From positions 41,716 through 105,715 of the forward strand of contig POSG01000009.1 in assembly GCA_003314535.1 (NCBI GenBank): 64,000 nt of DNA, written 5' to 3'. The position numbers and the translations under genes were made by a program. The notes beneath the pieces were generated by a model. That model ran no database searches. It was not told the origin of the DNA and worked only from the letters and a program-made list of their open reading frames with translations. This document shows positions 17,295 to 27,414 of this stretch, piece by piece (position 1 is the first letter of the stretch; every line of letters begins with the position of its first letter). Origin of the DNA: Geobacter sp. GTDB lineage: Bacteria > Desulfobacterota > Desulfuromonadia > Geobacterales > Geobacteraceae.

Positions 17295-18044
17295 TCAGCA
17301 TACACTCGTCAATATATCCGGGCCGTTCTCGGTAATGGCGACAGTGTGCTCAAAATGCGCTGATAAGCCCCCATCCAGGGTAACCGCAGTCCATCCGTCA
17401 CCGAGAATCCTTACCTCCGGGCCCAGTTGATTTATCATTGGCTCGATAGCCAGCACCATTCCCGGTTTCAGCTTTATACCTTTTCCGGGCAGCCCGAAAT
17501 TTGGAACCTGTGGACTCTCGTGAAGACTTTTGCCGATTCCGTGACCGACAAACTCGCGTACTACCGAAAATCCTTGACCCTCGGCATGTTTCTGAACCGC
17601 GTGAGAAATATCTGAAAGCCTGTTCCCGGGGCATGCCTGGTCAATTCCGAGGTCGAGCGACTCACTTGTCACCCTGATCAGCTTTTCAGCGCTTTCACTT
17701 ATCCTGCCAACCGGCAGGGTCACGGCAGCATCGCCAAAATAGCCATCATACACAACGCCATAGTCGAGGCTTACTATGTCCCCTTCCAGCAATACCCTGT
17801 CCCCAGGCATACCGTGAACTACCTGTTCGTTTATAGAGCAGCATACGGAATAAGGATAGCCGCTATACCCTTTGAATGCCGGCCGGGCTCCCATTTTCCT
17901 GGCCTGTTTCTCCGCCAGGTGGTCCAGAACCAGCGTTGAGACACCAGGTTTCACTTCTTCCTTAAGAAGGGACAGTATTTCTCTTACTATCCTGCAGGCT
18001 GATCGCATCCTCTCGATCTCTCTGGGAGACTTAAGGATTATCAC
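17295..18044 (-). CDS. map: Methionine aminopeptidase, type I
   Basis: This enzyme removes the initiator methionine from nascent proteins in the cytoplasm. The five metal ligands are visible: DYG with Asp, DAAV with Asp, H in EFVGHGIG, E in LAIEPM and E in FEHTVAI. I chose the GTG at 18044, which gives 249 residues starting (M)IILKSPREIERM, the usual family N-terminus. A TTG five codons upstream is also possible. The gene overlaps the end of adk by 14 bases, suggesting translational coupling in the spc operon. Confidence 0.94.
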   Translation of the reverse strand: MIILKSPREIERMRSACRIVREILSLLKEEVKPGVSTLVLDHLAEKQARKMGARPAFKGYSGYPYSVCCSINEQVVHGMPGDRVLLEGDIVSLDYGVVYDGYFGDAAVTLPVGRISESAEKLIRVTSESLDLGIDQACPGNRLSDISHAVQKHAEGQGFSVVREFVGHGIGKSLHESPQVPNFGLPGKGIKLKPGMVLAIEPMINQLGPEVRILGDGWTAVTLDGGLSAHFEHTVAITENGPDILTSVC

Positions 18045-18693
18045 ACCGGCAACCGTCAATGGTTTTAATTATGTTGTCGCAAATATCTTCTATGGATCCG
18101 ATGCCTGCTACAACGCGCAACAAGGACTTCTCACTGTAGTACTGGATCAGCGGGGCCGTCTTCGAGTTATACTCGACAAGCCTCTTGCGCATGGTCTCTT
18201 CCTTGTCATCATCCCTCTGGAAGAGTGCAGAACCGCACGCATCGCAAACCGCGGGATCCTTGGGCGGGTCAAAGATCAGGTGATACCCTTTGCCGCATTT
18301 TTCGCATGTCCTTCTGCCGCTGATACGCTTGAGGAGCTCCTCATCGTCCACGGATATGGAAACGACGTGATCGATTCTTTTCCCGAAGCCTTCCAGTAAG
18401 CGTGCGAGTGAATCAGCCTGCCCTACGGTTCTTGGGAATCCATCGAGGATAAAGCCCTTTTCGCAGTCCGGCTGCTGGAGCCTTTCTTCGACAATGCCGA
18501 TCACAACCTCGTCCGGAACCAGTGCGCCGCTGTCCATGTATTCCTTGGCACGAATGCCCATGGGGGTGCTCTCGCGGACCGCAGACCTGAGAATATCTCC
18601 TGTCGAGACCTGCGGAATTGAATATTTCCGGCTTATTATCTTTGCCTGCGTACCCTTACCCGCGCCGGGAGGGCCGAGAAAAATCAGGTTCAT
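18031..18693 (-). CDS. adk: Adenylate kinase
   Basis: This enzyme interconverts ATP plus AMP with two ADP and maintains the adenylate pool. The start at 18693 gives the standard N-terminus MNLIFLGPPGAGKGTQ with the P-loop. A second in-frame ATG at 18711 follows the secY stop directly but adds non-conserved residues. The 220-residue protein has the long LID carrying a four-cysteine zinc site (CEKC and CDAC). It lies between secY and map. Confidence 0.95.
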   Translation of the reverse strand: MNLIFLGPPGAGKGTQAKIISRKYSIPQVSTGDILRSAVRESTPMGIRAKEYMDSGALVPDEVVIGIVEERLQQPDCEKGFILDGFPRTVGQADSLARLLEGFGKRIDHVVSISVDDEELLKRISGRRTCEKCGKGYHLIFDPPKDPAVCDACGSALFQRDDDKEETMRKRLVEYNSKTAPLIQYYSEKSLLRVVAGIGSIEDICDNIIKTIDGCRCDNP

Positions 18694-18711
18694 GTTCTCA
18701 CTGCATGTCAT

Positions 18712-20019
18712 TTATCGGCGCCCCTTGATTCTGACACCCTTCATGAATCCCTCATAGTTCCGCGTGATGAGGTGCGATTCAATCTGGGCTACCGTGTCCA
18801 TGCCGACACCGACGGCAATCAGCAATGCCGTCCCACCGAAGTAGAAGGGAAGGTGCAGTTTGCCGATAAGAAGCGTGGGCAGAACACAGACGACAGAAAT
18901 ATAAATAGCCCCGGCAAAAGTAAGCTTCGTGAGTACCTTGTCCAGGTAATCAGAGGTTTCCTTTCCCGGTCTTATACCGGGGACATAGCCCCCGTGTTTT
19001 TTTATGTTCTCGGCGACATCCACCGGATTGAATGTGACAGCCGTGTAGAAATAGCAGAAAAACACGATGAAAGCAACATAAAAAAGCTCGTATGCCCAGT
19101 TGCCAGGCTGGAAGCTCTGTGCAATCTGCTTTACTCTTGGCACGTCGACGAAATTTGCTATGGTTGCGGGAAACATGATGATCGAGGAAGCGAATATCGG
19201 CGGAATGACGCCAGCCATGTTCACCTTGAGGGGCAAATGCGATGTCTGCGCACCGTACGTCTTCAGCCCTACCACCCGCTTCGCATAGTGAATCGGCAAT
19301 CTGCGCTGCCCCCGCTCTACAAAAACGATACCGGCTATTACGGCAAACATCAGAACGAGGACGAGCAGCAGGATGAAAGGTGAAATCTGCCCGGCTTTTA
19401 TCAGTCGCAGGCTGTTGAGAATGGCCGACGGGATGCGGTCAACTATTCCAGCGAAGATGATCAGTGAAATCCCGTTTCCCACGCCCTTCTCCGACATCTG
19501 CTCACCCATCCACATTATGAAGGCAGTGCCGGCGGTAAGGGTGATGACAGTCATGACGCGGAAGCCCCATCCCGGATGCGGTACTACGAGTTCTCCGGCA
19601 GGACCTGTCATGCTTTCAAGTCCAAAGCTTATACCGAGTGCCTGCACTACGCTGAGGACTATGGTACCGTATCTCGTATACTGGGTGATTTTCTTGCGCC
19701 CGGCCTCACCTTCCTTGGAAAGCTTCTCAATGGCCGGTATTACGACGGTCAGCAACTGGAAGATAATGGAAGACGATATGTAGGGCATGATGCCCAGGGC
19801 GAAAACCGTGAGTTTCTGCAGTGCGCCGCCGGAAAACATGTCGAACATTCCCAGCAGGGTACCCTTTGATTGGGCAAAAAAGTGCAGCAGCGCCTGGCTG
19901 TCTATCCCGGGAGTCGGGATGTTGCAGCCGATGCGAAAAACTGCGAGCATTGCAAGTGTGTAAATGACCCTCTTCTTGAGATCAGGGATCCTGAAAATGT
20001 TCTGAAGCGCATTCAGCAC
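18712..20019 (-). CDS. secY: Preprotein translocase channel subunit SecY
   Basis: SecY is the pore of the Sec translocon in the inner membrane. The 435 residues contain ten predicted membrane helices, the plug region early on (GGALQKLTVFALGIMPYISS) and conserved cytoplasmic loops with FVERGQRRLPIHYAKR. It follows rplO by one base and is placed in the spc operon as is standard. Its partner secE is in this window, upstream of nusG. Confidence 0.97.
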   Translation of the reverse strand: MLNALQNIFRIPDLKKRVIYTLAMLAVFRIGCNIPTPGIDSQALLHFFAQSKGTLLGMFDMFSGGALQKLTVFALGIMPYISSSIIFQLLTVVIPAIEKLSKEGEAGRKKITQYTRYGTIVLSVVQALGISFGLESMTGPAGELVVPHPGWGFRVMTVITLTAGTAFIMWMGEQMSEKGVGNGISLIIFAGIVDRIPSAILNSLRLIKAGQISPFILLLVLVLMFAVIAGIVFVERGQRRLPIHYAKRVVGLKTYGAQTSHLPLKVNMAGVIPPIFASSIIMFPATIANFVDVPRVKQIAQSFQPGNWAYELFYVAFIVFFCYFYTAVTFNPVDVAENIKKHGGYVPGIRPGKETSDYLDKVLTKLTFAGAIYISVVCVLPTLLIGKLHLPFYFGGTALLIAVGVGMDTVAQIESHLITRNYEGFMKGVRIKGRR

Positions 20020-20020
20020 T

Positions 20021-20461
20021 CTAGAGCTCCTGTACGGTGCCGCCAGCCGCGGTTATTTTTTCCTTAGCCGCTGCGCTGAATTTATGGGCTGCAACTGTGA
20101 TGGACTTCGTGATCTCTCCATCCGCGAGCACTTTTACGCCGTCCTTTACACCGGTAACGATCCCGGCGCTCACAAGCTGCTCTACGGATACAGTGCTTCC
20201 GGCTTCGAAGATTTCAAGCTGTCCCACCTTTACCAGTTCGTACACTTTCCTGGTAAGCGGAGTGAATCCCCTCTTCGGCAGGCGTCGCTGCATCGGCATC
20301 TGACCGCCCTCGAAGCCGGGCTTCACGCTGCCGCCGCTGCGCGCCTTCTGGCCTTTATGGCCCTTGGTCGCGGTTTTGCCGTGGCCTGAGCCATGACCAC
20401 GCCCAATCCTTTTGCGTTTCTTTGTCGAACCCTCAGCAGGGCTTATAGTATTAAGCTCCAT
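20021..20461 (-). CDS. rplO: 50S ribosomal protein L15
   Basis: L15 is a late-assembly large-subunit protein with an extended basic N-terminus. The 146 residues begin MELNTISPAEGSTKKRKRIG, followed by GRGHGSGHGKTATKGHKGQ, and end in a compact domain with AAGGTVQEL. It lies between rpmD and secY in the spc operon. Confidence 0.97.
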   Translation of the reverse strand: MELNTISPAEGSTKKRKRIGRGHGSGHGKTATKGHKGQKARSGGSVKPGFEGGQMPMQRRLPKRGFTPLTRKVYELVKVGQLEIFEAGSTVSVEQLVSAGIVTGVKDGVKVLADGEITKSITVAAHKFSAAAKEKITAAGGTVQEL

Positions 20462-20481
20462 CTCGCGTCACTCCGTAGTAT

Positions 20482-20661
20482 TTATTCTTCGATTCGAACC
20501 ATGTGCTGAACTTTCCGTATCATGCCGCGGGTTTCCTGTGTATCCGGCAGCGTTACGGTCTTGCTCACCTTATTGAGCCCCATGCCCCGAAGCACCGCGC
20601 GGTGTTTTTCAGGCCTCCCGATATGGCTCCTAATCAGGGTTATGCGCAAATTTTGTGACAT
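20482..20661 (-). CDS. rpmD: 50S ribosomal protein L30
   Basis: L30 is a 59-residue large-subunit protein. The reading starts MSQNLRITLIRSHIGRPEKH and ends KVQHMVRIEE, including the typical GLNKVSKTVTLPDTQETRGM block. It fits exactly between rpsE and rplO, the conserved place in the spc operon. Confidence 0.96.
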   Translation of the reverse strand: MSQNLRITLIRSHIGRPEKHRAVLRGMGLNKVSKTVTLPDTQETRGMIRKVQHMVRIEE

Positions 20662-20684
20662 TTGAAAATCTCCCCTGTCCTGAT

Positions 20685-21170
20685 CTATTCGACAACACCA
20701 CGCCTGGCAGCTACTTCCTGGGGACTTCTGAGCTGCTTGAGTCCGTCGATGGTAGCCTTCACAACGTTGTGAGGGTTATTCGATCCAAGGCACTTGGACA
20801 GAATGTTATGCACACCGGCTGCCTCAAGCACCGCCCTTGCGGCGCCTCCGGCGATTACCCCGGTACCCGCTGAAGCGGGCTTTATGAGAACACGCCCTGC
20901 CCCGAAGTGTCCAAGCACTTCATAGGGAATGGTGTGTCCCTCTATCGGAACGCGAATTATGCTTTTCTTCGCCTGTTCCACGCCCTTGCGGATCGCTTCC
21001 GGGACTTCGTTGGCCTTGCCCAGGCCGTAGCCTACATGTCCGTTGCCGTCGCCGACAACCACCAGTGCGGAGAAGCTGAATCTCCGCCCGCCTTTTACAA
21101 CCTTGGCAACGCGGCTTATATGAACCACTCTGTCCGTAAGGTTAAGTTCATTTGGGTTGATCTTAAGCAA
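20685..21170 (-). CDS. rpsE: 30S ribosomal protein S5
   Basis: S5 helps maintain decoding accuracy and mRNA unwinding at the small-subunit entry channel. The 161 residues have the N-terminal double-stranded RNA-binding domain ([20 protein letters not shown]) and the C-terminal domain with [20 protein letters not shown]. It lies between rplR and rpmD. Confidence 0.97.
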   Translation of the reverse strand: MLKINPNELNLTDRVVHISRVAKVVKGGRRFSFSALVVVGDGNGHVGYGLGKANEVPEAIRKGVEQAKKSIIRVPIEGHTIPYEVLGHFGAGRVLIKPASAGTGVIAGGAARAVLEAAGVHNILSKCLGSNNPHNVVKATIDGLKQLRSPQEVAARRGVVE

Positions 21171-21194
21171 GTATCGCCTCCTGATTCTGTTTTC

Positions 21195-21563
21195 TCAAAA
21201 AGTTAGCCCGTTTTCCCTTGCCGCATCTGCAAGAGCCTTTATCCGCCCGTGGTAGAGAAATCCGTTCCGATCGAAAACAACGGACTTGATTCCCTTTGCA
21301 GCAGCTGCCGCGGCAATTGTCGCACCAACCTTGACAGCAGCTTCGGCATTACCCGTGTATTTGAGCCCGCCGGCAACCTCCGCATCCAGTGTGGAGGCGG
21401 CAGCCAGCGTCGAACCTGTCGTGTCATCGATCAATTGGGCATATATGTGTTTCGCGCTCTTGAAGACGTTCAGCCGGGGCCTTTCACTGACACCCCTGAT
21501 TTTCTTCCGCACCCGGACTTGTCTCTTCAATCTTGCCAGCTTTTTTTGAGATTGGGTACTCAC
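21195..21563 (-). CDS. rplR: 50S ribosomal protein L18
   Basis: L18 binds 5S rRNA and ties it to 23S rRNA in the central protuberance. The 122 residues show [20 protein letters not shown] at the basic N-terminus and [20 protein letters not shown] near the end. It lies between rplF and rpsE. Confidence 0.97.
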   Translation of the reverse strand: MSTQSQKKLARLKRQVRVRKKIRGVSERPRLNVFKSAKHIYAQLIDDTTGSTLAAASTLDAEVAGGLKYTGNAEAAVKVGATIAAAAAAKGIKSVVFDRNGFLYHGRIKALADAARENGLTF

Positions 21564-21589
21564 TTTTCATTTCTCCTTACAGGTGGTTG

Positions 21590-22129
21590 CTATTTCTTTC
21601 CTGTCTTCCCGGCTTTCCGGAGTATTTTCTCATCAGAGTATCTCACGCCTTTTCCCTTGTAAGGCTCGGGTTCACGGAAAGAGCGGATCTTTGCAGCAGT
21701 CTGACCAACAAGTTCCTTGTCTGCGCCTCTGACGAATATCTTCGTCATCTTTTCAACTTCGACACTGACGCCGGCGGGAAGCGTGAAATTGACAGGATGG
21801 GAATAACCGAGGCTCAGGGTGATGTCATTACCCTTTGCTTCTGCACGGTAACCTACACCTGTTATATCAAGAGTCGTTTCGAAACCCTTGGTAACCCCGA
21901 CAACCATGTTGTTGACGAGGGTCCTGGTCAGGCCGTGCGCCGATCTGGACTTCTTGTCCTCGCCGTTGCGATTCACCACCAGACTGTTTTCGACCTTTTC
22001 TACCGTCACCCCTTCCATGATCTGGCGTGAAAGGGTTCCCTTCGGACCTTCGACCTTTATCGTAGCGTTGTCGATAGCTATTTTTACTCCGCTTGGTATT
22101 TCTATCGGAAGTTTTCCAATCCTGGACAT
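21590..22129 (-). CDS. rplF: 50S ribosomal protein L6
   Basis: L6 sits near the factor-binding site of the large subunit and supports EF-G and EF-Tu function. The 179 residues contain the two L6 repeats and the C-terminal signature [15 protein letters not shown]. It begins [15 protein letters not shown]. It lies between rpsH and rplR. Confidence 0.97.
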   Translation of the reverse strand: MSRIGKLPIEIPSGVKIAIDNATIKVEGPKGTLSRQIMEGVTVEKVENSLVVNRNGEDKKSRSAHGLTRTLVNNMVVGVTKGFETTLDITGVGYRAEAKGNDITLSLGYSHPVNFTLPAGVSVEVEKMTKIFVRGADKELVGQTAAKIRSFREPEPYKGKGVRYSDEKILRKAGKTGKK

Positions 22130-22152
22130 GGCGTGCGCTCCTCAGTTATTTC

Positions 22153-22551
22153 TTACCATACAGTACAGAGTATTTCTCCGCCGATTCCTGCCTCGCGGGC
22201 AGCCTTATCGGTCACTACACCTTTTGACGTGGACAGAATCGCAACGCCCATACCGTTCTTTACCTTCGGAATACTGTCCCCTCTGACATATACCCGGCTT
22301 CCAGGCTTGCTGATCCTCTTGATCTCGGTGATAACGCCATCTTTCTCATCGATATACTTGAGATATATGCGCAGAATTCCCTGCTTTTCGTCAGCAATGA
22401 CCTTATAGTTCTTGATAAATCCCTCGCTTCTCAGAACAGTCGCGATATTGACCTTCAGATTGGACGACGGAATGTCAACCTTCTGCAGTTTCGCCATATT
22501 CGCATTCCTGAGTCGGGTAAGCATGTCAGCTATAGGATCAGTCATCGACAT
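22153..22551 (-). CDS. rpsH: 30S ribosomal protein S8
   Basis: S8 is a primary binder of the central 16S domain and, in E. coli, the translational repressor of the spc operon. The 132 residues begin [20 protein letters not shown] and end with the signature [21 protein letters not shown] start two codons later (MTDPIA) is also possible. Confidence 0.97.
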   Translation of the reverse strand: MSMTDPIADMLTRLRNANMAKLQKVDIPSSNLKVNIATVLRSEGFIKNYKVIADEKQGILRIYLKYIDEKDGVITEIKRISKPGSRVYVRGDSIPKVKNGMGVAILSTSKGVVTDKAAREAGIGGEILCTVW

Positions 22552-22584
22552 TGATTGTACTCCTCTTGCGCTTTCTTAAATTGA

Positions 22585-22770
22585 TTACCAGCTGGATTTG
22601 ATTACCCCGGGGATTCTCCCGCTCGAGGCCAGTTTCCTGAGACAAATCCTGCACATCTTGAACTTGCGGTAATATGCTCTCGGCCGCCCGCACAACGGGC
22701 ACCTGTTATATTCCCGAACCTTGAATTTTGCTGCCCTCTGCGATTTAAGAATCATGGATGTCTTAGCCAC
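22585..22770 (-). CDS. rpsN: 30S ribosomal protein S14, zinc-binding type
   Basis: S14 is a head protein of the small subunit. At 61 residues this is the short type with a four-cysteine zinc site ([20 protein letters not shown]). It ends with the conserved [11 protein letters not shown]. It lies between rplE and rpsH. Confidence 0.97.
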   Translation of the reverse strand: MAKTSMILKSQRAAKFKVREYNRCPLCGRPRAYYRKFKMCRICLRKLASSGRIPGVIKSSW

Positions 22771-22789
22771 TGGTTTTCCTCCAAACCGA

Positions 22790-23329
22790 TTAATTCCTGA
22801 ACGGCATTCCGAGCCCCTTCAGTAGAGCCCTGCCTTCTTCATCAGTCTTTGCGGTTGTAACGATTGATATGTTCAGGCCTTTAATCTTTTCCACCTTGTC
22901 ATAGTTGATTTCGGGAAAAATTAACTGCTCCTTGATACCGAGTGAATAATTTCCCCTGCCGTCGAATCCCTTGGGAGATATCCCCTTGAAATCCCTGACG
23001 CGTGGCAGAGAAATGTTCATCAGGCGATCGAGGAACTCGTACATTCTTTCCTTGCGGAGGGTTACCATGCAGCCGATGGGCATACCCTGGCGAAGCTTGA
23101 AAGAAGCTATGGACTTCTTCGCCTTCGTGATGACAGCCTTCTGGCCGCAGATAGCGGCAAGCTCCTCAGCGGCTGAATCCAGAATCTTGATATTCTGAAT
23201 GGCTTCACCAAGCCCCATGTTGATTACCACTTTCTCAAGCTTGGGCACCTGCATGATGCTCTTGTAGCCGAATTCCTTGATCAGCTGCGGGACGATCTCT
23301 TTACTGTAAAGCTCCTTAAGCCTCGCCAT
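22790..23329 (-). CDS. rplE: 50S ribosomal protein L5
   Basis: L5 binds 5S rRNA and forms the inter-subunit bridge to S13. The 179 residues begin [20 protein letters not shown] and include the signature [13 protein letters not shown] and the C-terminal [20 protein letters not shown]. It lies between rplX and rpsN. Confidence 0.97.
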   Translation of the reverse strand: MARLKELYSKEIVPQLIKEFGYKSIMQVPKLEKVVINMGLGEAIQNIKILDSAAEELAAICGQKAVITKAKKSIASFKLRQGMPIGCMVTLRKERMYEFLDRLMNISLPRVRDFKGISPKGFDGRGNYSLGIKEQLIFPEINYDKVEKIKGLNISIVTTAKTDEEGRALLKGLGMPFRN

Positions 23330-23342
23330 TTACTCCTCCGTG

Positions 23343-23669
23343 CTATTTATCAAAAGCCTCGCCGCATTTGACGCAAACGCGCACTTTTTCCCCGTTTTCC
23401 AGGAGATTTCTCTTTATTCTCACAGGTTTGCCGCACTTCTGGCAGTACAGCATCACATTGGAGATATGCAGCGGCGCTTCCTTTTCCTCAATACCACCCG
23501 GCTGGTTGCCTCGTGCACGGGTATGCTTCTTTACTATGTTCAATCCTTCAACCACGACCCTTTCCTTCTTGGAAAAAATGCGCAGTATCTTGCCGGTTTT
23601 CCTGCTATCCTTGCCGGTAATTACCATTACCGTGTCGCCTTTTTTGACTCGCAGCTTATTTCCTTGCAT
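23343..23669 (-). CDS. rplX: 50S ribosomal protein L24
   Basis: L24 is an early assembly initiator of the large subunit. The 108 residues carry the KOW motif ([19 protein letters not shown]) and a C-terminal part with two CxxC pairs (CQKC and CVKC) that could bind zinc. It lies between rplN and rplE. Confidence 0.97.
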   Translation of the reverse strand: MQGNKLRVKKGDTVMVITGKDSRKTGKILRIFSKKERVVVEGLNIVKKHTRARGNQPGGIEEKEAPLHISNVMLYCQKCGKPVRIKRNLLENGEKVRVCVKCGEAFDK

Positions 23670-23691
23670 CTGTTTGATCTCCTGAAGATGA

Positions 23692-24060
23692 TTAAAGTAC
23701 TTCCGGCGCGAGCGAAATAATCTTCATGAATTTCTTTGCCCTCAGTTCCCTGGCGACGGGACCGAATATTCGCGTTCCAACCGGTTCTTTCTGGTTATTT
23801 ATGACTACGCCGGAGTTGTCGTCAAAACGGATATAGGAGCCGTCGGGCCTGCCTATCTCCTTGGCGGTCCGTACTACCACCGCCTTGACGACATCCCCCT
23901 TCTTCACCTTCGAATTGGGCAATGCTTCCTTCACGGAAGCAACTATGATGTCGCCGATACTTGCGTATTTCCTCTTCGACCCTCCCAGAACCTTTATGCA
24001 GAAGAGCTTCTTGGCTCCGGAGTTGTCGGCCACATCCAGGATGGTTTGCATCTGTATCAT
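23692..24060 (-). CDS. rplN: 50S ribosomal protein L14
   Basis: L14 lies at the subunit interface and binds the RsfS silencing factor in many bacteria. The 122 residues begin [20 protein letters not shown] and end [13 protein letters not shown]. It lies between rpsQ and rplX. Confidence 0.97.
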   Translation of the reverse strand: MIQMQTILDVADNSGAKKLFCIKVLGGSKRKYASIGDIIVASVKEALPNSKVKKGDVVKAVVVRTAKEIGRPDGSYIRFDDNSGVVINNQKEPVGTRIFGPVARELRAKKFMKIISLAPEVL

Positions 24061-24075
24061 CGGAATACTCCTACC

Positions 24076-24333
24076 TTATGAAGTCCTCTGCAGAATCTGG
24101 TTGATCCGCCAGCGCTTGTCCTTGCTCAGAGGTCTGGTTTCGATTATCTGCACGCGGTCGCCAATCTTGCAGCTGTTGGTTTCGTCGTGAGCCTTGTACT
24201 TTACGCTACGCTTGATGTATTTATTGTATTCGTTGTGTTTCACAAGGTGTGATACCTTCACCACAACGGTCTTTTCCATTTTGTCGCTGACTACAATACC
24301 CACCTGGGTTTTTCTGGTGCCGCGCTCGCTCAT
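24076..24333 (-). CDS. rpsQ: 30S ribosomal protein S17
   Basis: S17 is a primary 16S rRNA-binding protein of OB fold. The 85 residues include [20 protein letters not shown] and the signature [19 protein letters not shown]. It lies between rpmC and rplN. Confidence 0.97.
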   Translation of the reverse strand: MSERGTRKTQVGIVVSDKMEKTVVVKVSHLVKHNEYNKYIKRSVKYKAHDETNSCKIGDRVQIIETRPLSKDKRWRINQILQRTS

Positions 24334-24345
24334 GGTTTCCTCGCC

Positions 24346-24534
24346 TTACCCTCTCTTTTCCCTGAGTATGGTCTTAACCCTTGCAATATCCTTTTTCAGC
24401 AGGCCAAGCTTGGAAGTATTCTCGAGCCTGCCCGTGTGAAGCTGGAACTTGATATTGAAGAGCTCTTTCTGCAGTTCCTCACCCTTGGCATTCAGTTCAT
24501 CTACGGTCATGTCTTTCAGTGCATTATTCTTCAT
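24346..24534 (-). CDS. rpmC: 50S ribosomal protein L29
   Basis: L29 is a two-helix protein at the peptide exit, part of the docking site for trigger factor and SRP. The 62 residues end [16 protein letters not shown], the family signature. Its start overlaps the end of rplP by 11 bases, which points to coupled translation. Confidence 0.96.
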   Translation of the reverse strand: MKNNALKDMTVDELNAKGEELQKELFNIKFQLHTGRLENTSKLGLLKKDIARVKTILREKRG

Positions 24535-24946
24535 TTGCTTCCCCCCTGCTGACGAATTTCGTCGCTATGGGCAGTTTAAACGCGGCGAGCCTGAATGCTT
24601 CACGGGCTATTTCCTCGGTCACCCCTTCCATCTCGTACAGGATGCGGCCGGGTTTTATGACACAGACCCAGGAATCGGGAGCTCCCTTGCCTTTTCCCAT
24701 CCTTGTTTCAGCAGGCTTCGCAGTCAGGGGCTTGTCCGGGAAAATGCGGATCCATGTCTTGCCCCCCCTCTTGATGTAGCGCGTCAGGGCGATACGAGCA
24801 GCCTCGATCTGTTTCGAGTCGAGCCATCCGCATTCAGTTGCCTGTAACCCATATTCGCCAAAGGCAAGGGTGACACCGCGCTGGGGCGACCCCTTCATCT
24901 TGCCTTTCATCTGCTTTCTATGTTTGACTCTCTTGGGCATTAACAT
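24524..24946 (-). CDS. rplP: 50S ribosomal protein L16
   Basis: L16 helps position A-site tRNA in the large subunit. The 140 residues start [20 protein letters not shown] nine bases before the first ATG favours it over the ATG two codons later. The signature segments [20 protein letters not shown] and [10 protein letters not shown] are present. It lies between rpsC and rpmC. Confidence 0.97.
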   Translation of the reverse strand: MLMPKRVKHRKQMKGKMKGSPQRGVTLAFGEYGLQATECGWLDSKQIEAARIALTRYIKRGGKTWIRIFPDKPLTAKPAETRMGKGKGAPDSWVCVIKPGRILYEMEGVTEEIAREAFRLAAFKLPIATKFVSRGEANEE

Positions 24947-24963
24947 CGGAAAATACTCCTATA

Positions 24964-25599
24964 CTATTTTTTCCCAGGAAGAACTTCCCCTTTAAAGATG
25001 AGGACCTTCACACCAATTATCCCGTAGGTGGTCTTTGCCTCGGCAAAGCCGTAATCTATATCCGCGCGAAGGGTGTGCAAGGGCACTCTGCCTTCACGAT
25101 ACCATTCCGTTCTCGACATCTCGGCGCCGCCGAGCCTCCCGGAACAGGTGATCCGGATTCCCTTTGCGCCGAATTTTAGAGCGGTCGTGACGCTCTTTTT
25201 CATCGCGCGCCTGAAGGCAACGCGGCGCTCCAGCTGCAAGGCGACGTTTTCAGCCACAAGCTGTGCATCGAGCTCAGGCTTCCTGATTTCCTGTATGTTA
25301 AGGAATACCTCTTTATCGGTAAGCTTTCCGAGTTCCTTCTTCAGTGTCTCGACCTCGGAACCCTTCTTGCCGATGATGAGGCCTGGCCTGGCAGTGAAAA
25401 TGTTTATCTTCGCCTTGTTCGCGGCTCTTTCGATCTCTATCTTGGAAACTCCGGAATGATACAGGCGTTTCTTCAAAAAATCCCTGAGCTTGAGATCCTC
25501 ATGGAGAAGGCTCGCAAAATCCGCCTTCGCATACCACCTGGACTCCCATGTCTTGATGACACCAAGCCTGAAACCTATTGGATTTACTTTCTGGCCCAA
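24964..25599 (-). CDS. rpsC: 30S ribosomal protein S3
   Basis: S3 is a head protein that forms the mRNA entry tunnel with S4 and S5. The 211 residues begin [20 protein letters not shown], include the KH domain ([20 protein letters not shown]) and end in the S3 C-terminal domain with [17 protein letters not shown]. It lies between rplV and rplP. Confidence 0.97.
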   Translation of the reverse strand: MGQKVNPIGFRLGVIKTWESRWYAKADFASLLHEDLKLRDFLKKRLYHSGVSKIEIERAANKAKINIFTARPGLIIGKKGSEVETLKKELGKLTDKEVFLNIQEIRKPELDAQLVAENVALQLERRVAFRRAMKKSVTTALKFGAKGIRITCSGRLGGAEMSRTEWYREGRVPLHTLRADIDYGFAEAKTTYGIIGVKVLIFKGEVLPGKK

Positions 25600-25622
25600 A
25601 CCTCACCTCCAACGCAAATTCT

Positions 25623-25958
25623 TTATTTCTTCTCCGCCAGAACCACGTGAATGTGGCTGGTCGGCTTTCTTATCCTGCTTGCCCTTCCCATGGCGCGTGG
25701 AAGAAATCTCTTCAGCACGGTCCCGGCGTTAACATATATCGTCTTTACCATGAGACGATCCACGTCAGACACACCCTTCTGCTCTGCATTAGCGACCGCC
25801 GAACGCAGAAGGTTTGCGACGAGCTTGGCTGACGGTTGCGGGGAGAACTTCAAAATGTTCAGTGCATTCTGTATATCCTTGCCCCTTACCATGTCAACCA
25901 CGAGTCTGGTTTTTCTTGGTGAAATACGGGCAAAGGTGAGCTTGGCACTCGCTTCCAT
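25623..25958 (-). CDS. rplV: 50S ribosomal protein L22
   Basis: L22 lines the peptide exit tunnel with a long beta-hairpin. The 111 residues end with the signature RAMGRASRIRKPTSHIHVVL. It lies between rpsS and rpsC. Confidence 0.97.
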   Translation of the reverse strand: MEASAKLTFARISPRKTRLVVDMVRGKDIQNALNILKFSPQPSAKLVANLLRSAVANAEQKGVSDVDRLMVKTIYVNAGTVLKRFLPRAMGRASRIRKPTSHIHVVLAEKK

Positions 25959-25977
25959 GTATCACTCCTTAAGTCGA

Positions 25978-26259
25978 TTACTTCTTCTTCAGCTTGCTCT
26001 TCTTGTCGGCGGCATGACCGTGGAAGGTCCGCGTCGGCGCGAATTCACCGAGCTTGTGGCCAACCATGTTCTCGGTTACGAACACGGGGATGAATTTCCT
26101 GCCGTTATGGACGGCAAAGGTAAGCCCTATGAAGTCAGGAATGATCGTGGAGCGCCGCGACCAGGTCTTGATGATCTTCTTTGAGCTCGGCCCTTCGGCC
26201 TGTGCCTTTTCTGCAAGGTGGCCATCTACGAACGGCCCTTTTTTTATTGATCTCGCCAT
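25978..26259 (-). CDS. rpsS: 30S ribosomal protein S19
   Basis: S19 is a small-subunit head protein that bridges to the large subunit. The 93 residues begin [19 protein letters not shown] and include the signature [16 protein letters not shown]. It lies between rplB and rplV. Confidence 0.97.
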   Translation of the reverse strand: MARSIKKGPFVDGHLAEKAQAEGPSSKKIIKTWSRRSTIIPDFIGLTFAVHNGRKFIPVFVTENMVGHKLGEFAPTRTFHGHAADKKSKLKKK

Positions 26260-26281
26260 TGACTGATCCCTTTAGTGCTAT

Positions 26282-27106
26282 TTATTTGGTACGCTTTTTC
26301 ACAATGAACCGGGAAGATGTCTTGTTGGTGCGGGTCTTGTAGCCCTTGGTCGGGATACCCCATGGTGTTACAGGGTGCCGTCCGCCGGAAGTGCGCCCTT
26401 CACCACCGCCATGCGGGTGGTCTACCGGGTTCATGGCAACGCCTCTTACTTTCGGCCTTTTCCCGAGCCAGCGTGTTCTTCCAGCCTTTCCGAGCGAAAC
26501 ATTCTCATGATCCAGGTTTCCCACCTGGCCGATTGTCGCATAGCACTCCTGGAGAACCATGCGCACTTCGCCGGAAGGAAGCTTTACCTGGGCATACTTG
26601 CCCTCTTTGGACATCAGCTGGGCAAAGGTCCCGGCGCTGCGTGCAAGCTGGCCGCCTTTTCCGATCTTCAGCTCGATATTGTGAAGTATGGTACCGAGGG
26701 GTATGGCCTTCAGCGGCAGTGCATTGCCCGGGCGGATATCCGCCTTTTCACTGGCAAGTATGCCGTCACCGAGCTTCAAGCCGTCCGGAGCGAGAATATA
26801 GCGCTTTTCGCCATCGGCATAGACGAGCAGGGCAATCCTGGCGCTTCTGTTGGGATCGTATTCGATCGAGGCGACCTTGGCCGGGATATCTCTCTTGCTC
26901 CTGAGGAAATCCACAATGCGGTACTTCTGCTTGTGACCGCCACCTATGTGCCTGGAAGTGATCCTGCCGCCGCTGTTCCTCCCCCCGCTCTTCTTAAGGG
27001 TTTCCAGCAGGGACTTTTCCGGTTTGCAGGTCGTGATCTCGTTAAACGCTGAGCAGGTCTGATGCCTTTTACCAGCAGATGTCGGTTTATAACTCTTGAT
27101 AGCCAT
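26282..27106 (-). CDS. rplB: 50S ribosomal protein L2
   Basis: L2 is a large conserved protein needed for subunit joining and peptidyl transferase activity. The 274 residues carry the signature [19 protein letters not shown] with the functionally important histidine and the basic tail ending in FIVKKRTK. It lies between rplW and rpsS. Confidence 0.98.
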   Translation of the reverse strand: MAIKSYKPTSAGKRHQTCSAFNEITTCKPEKSLLETLKKSGGRNSGGRITSRHIGGGHKQKYRIVDFLRSKRDIPAKVASIEYDPNRSARIALLVYADGEKRYILAPDGLKLGDGILASEKADIRPGNALPLKAIPLGTILHNIELKIGKGGQLARSAGTFAQLMSKEGKYAQVKLPSGEVRMVLQECYATIGQVGNLDHENVSLGKAGRTRWLGKRPKVRGVAMNPVDHPHGGGEGRTSGGRHPVTPWGIPTKGYKTRTNKTSSRFIVKKRTK

Positions 27107-27129
27107 TTATTTGAACCCCATCGTGTATT

Positions 27130-27414
27130 TTACACTTCAAAGAAATCTACGCTGCTGCCCTCTTTCAAGGTAACATAAGCCTTCTTCCAGTTGGAACGCT
27201 TGCCGAGGTTCTTTCCAACGCGCTTGACCTTGCCCGCGACATTGACCGTCCTGACATCGACGACTTCAACCTTGAAAAGCTTTTCAGCAGCTTCCTTTAT
27301 CTCCAGCTTGTTAGCGTCCCTGTGCACCTGGAATGCCACGATACCTTTGCTGTCCTTCTCGATTGTGGTTTTCTCGGTAATAAGGGGCTTCTTAATGACG
27401 TCGTAGATATTCAT
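27130..27414 (-). CDS. rplW: 50S ribosomal protein L23
   Basis: L23 sits at the tunnel exit and is the main docking point for trigger factor and SRP. The 94 residues begin [20 protein letters not shown] and end [16 protein letters not shown]. Its start overlaps the stop of rplD by four bases. Confidence 0.97.
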   Translation of the reverse strand: MNIYDVIKKPLITEKTTIEKDSKGIVAFQVHRDANKLEIKEAAEKLFKVEVVDVRTVNVAGKVKRVGKNLGKRSNWKKAYVTLKEGSSVDFFEV

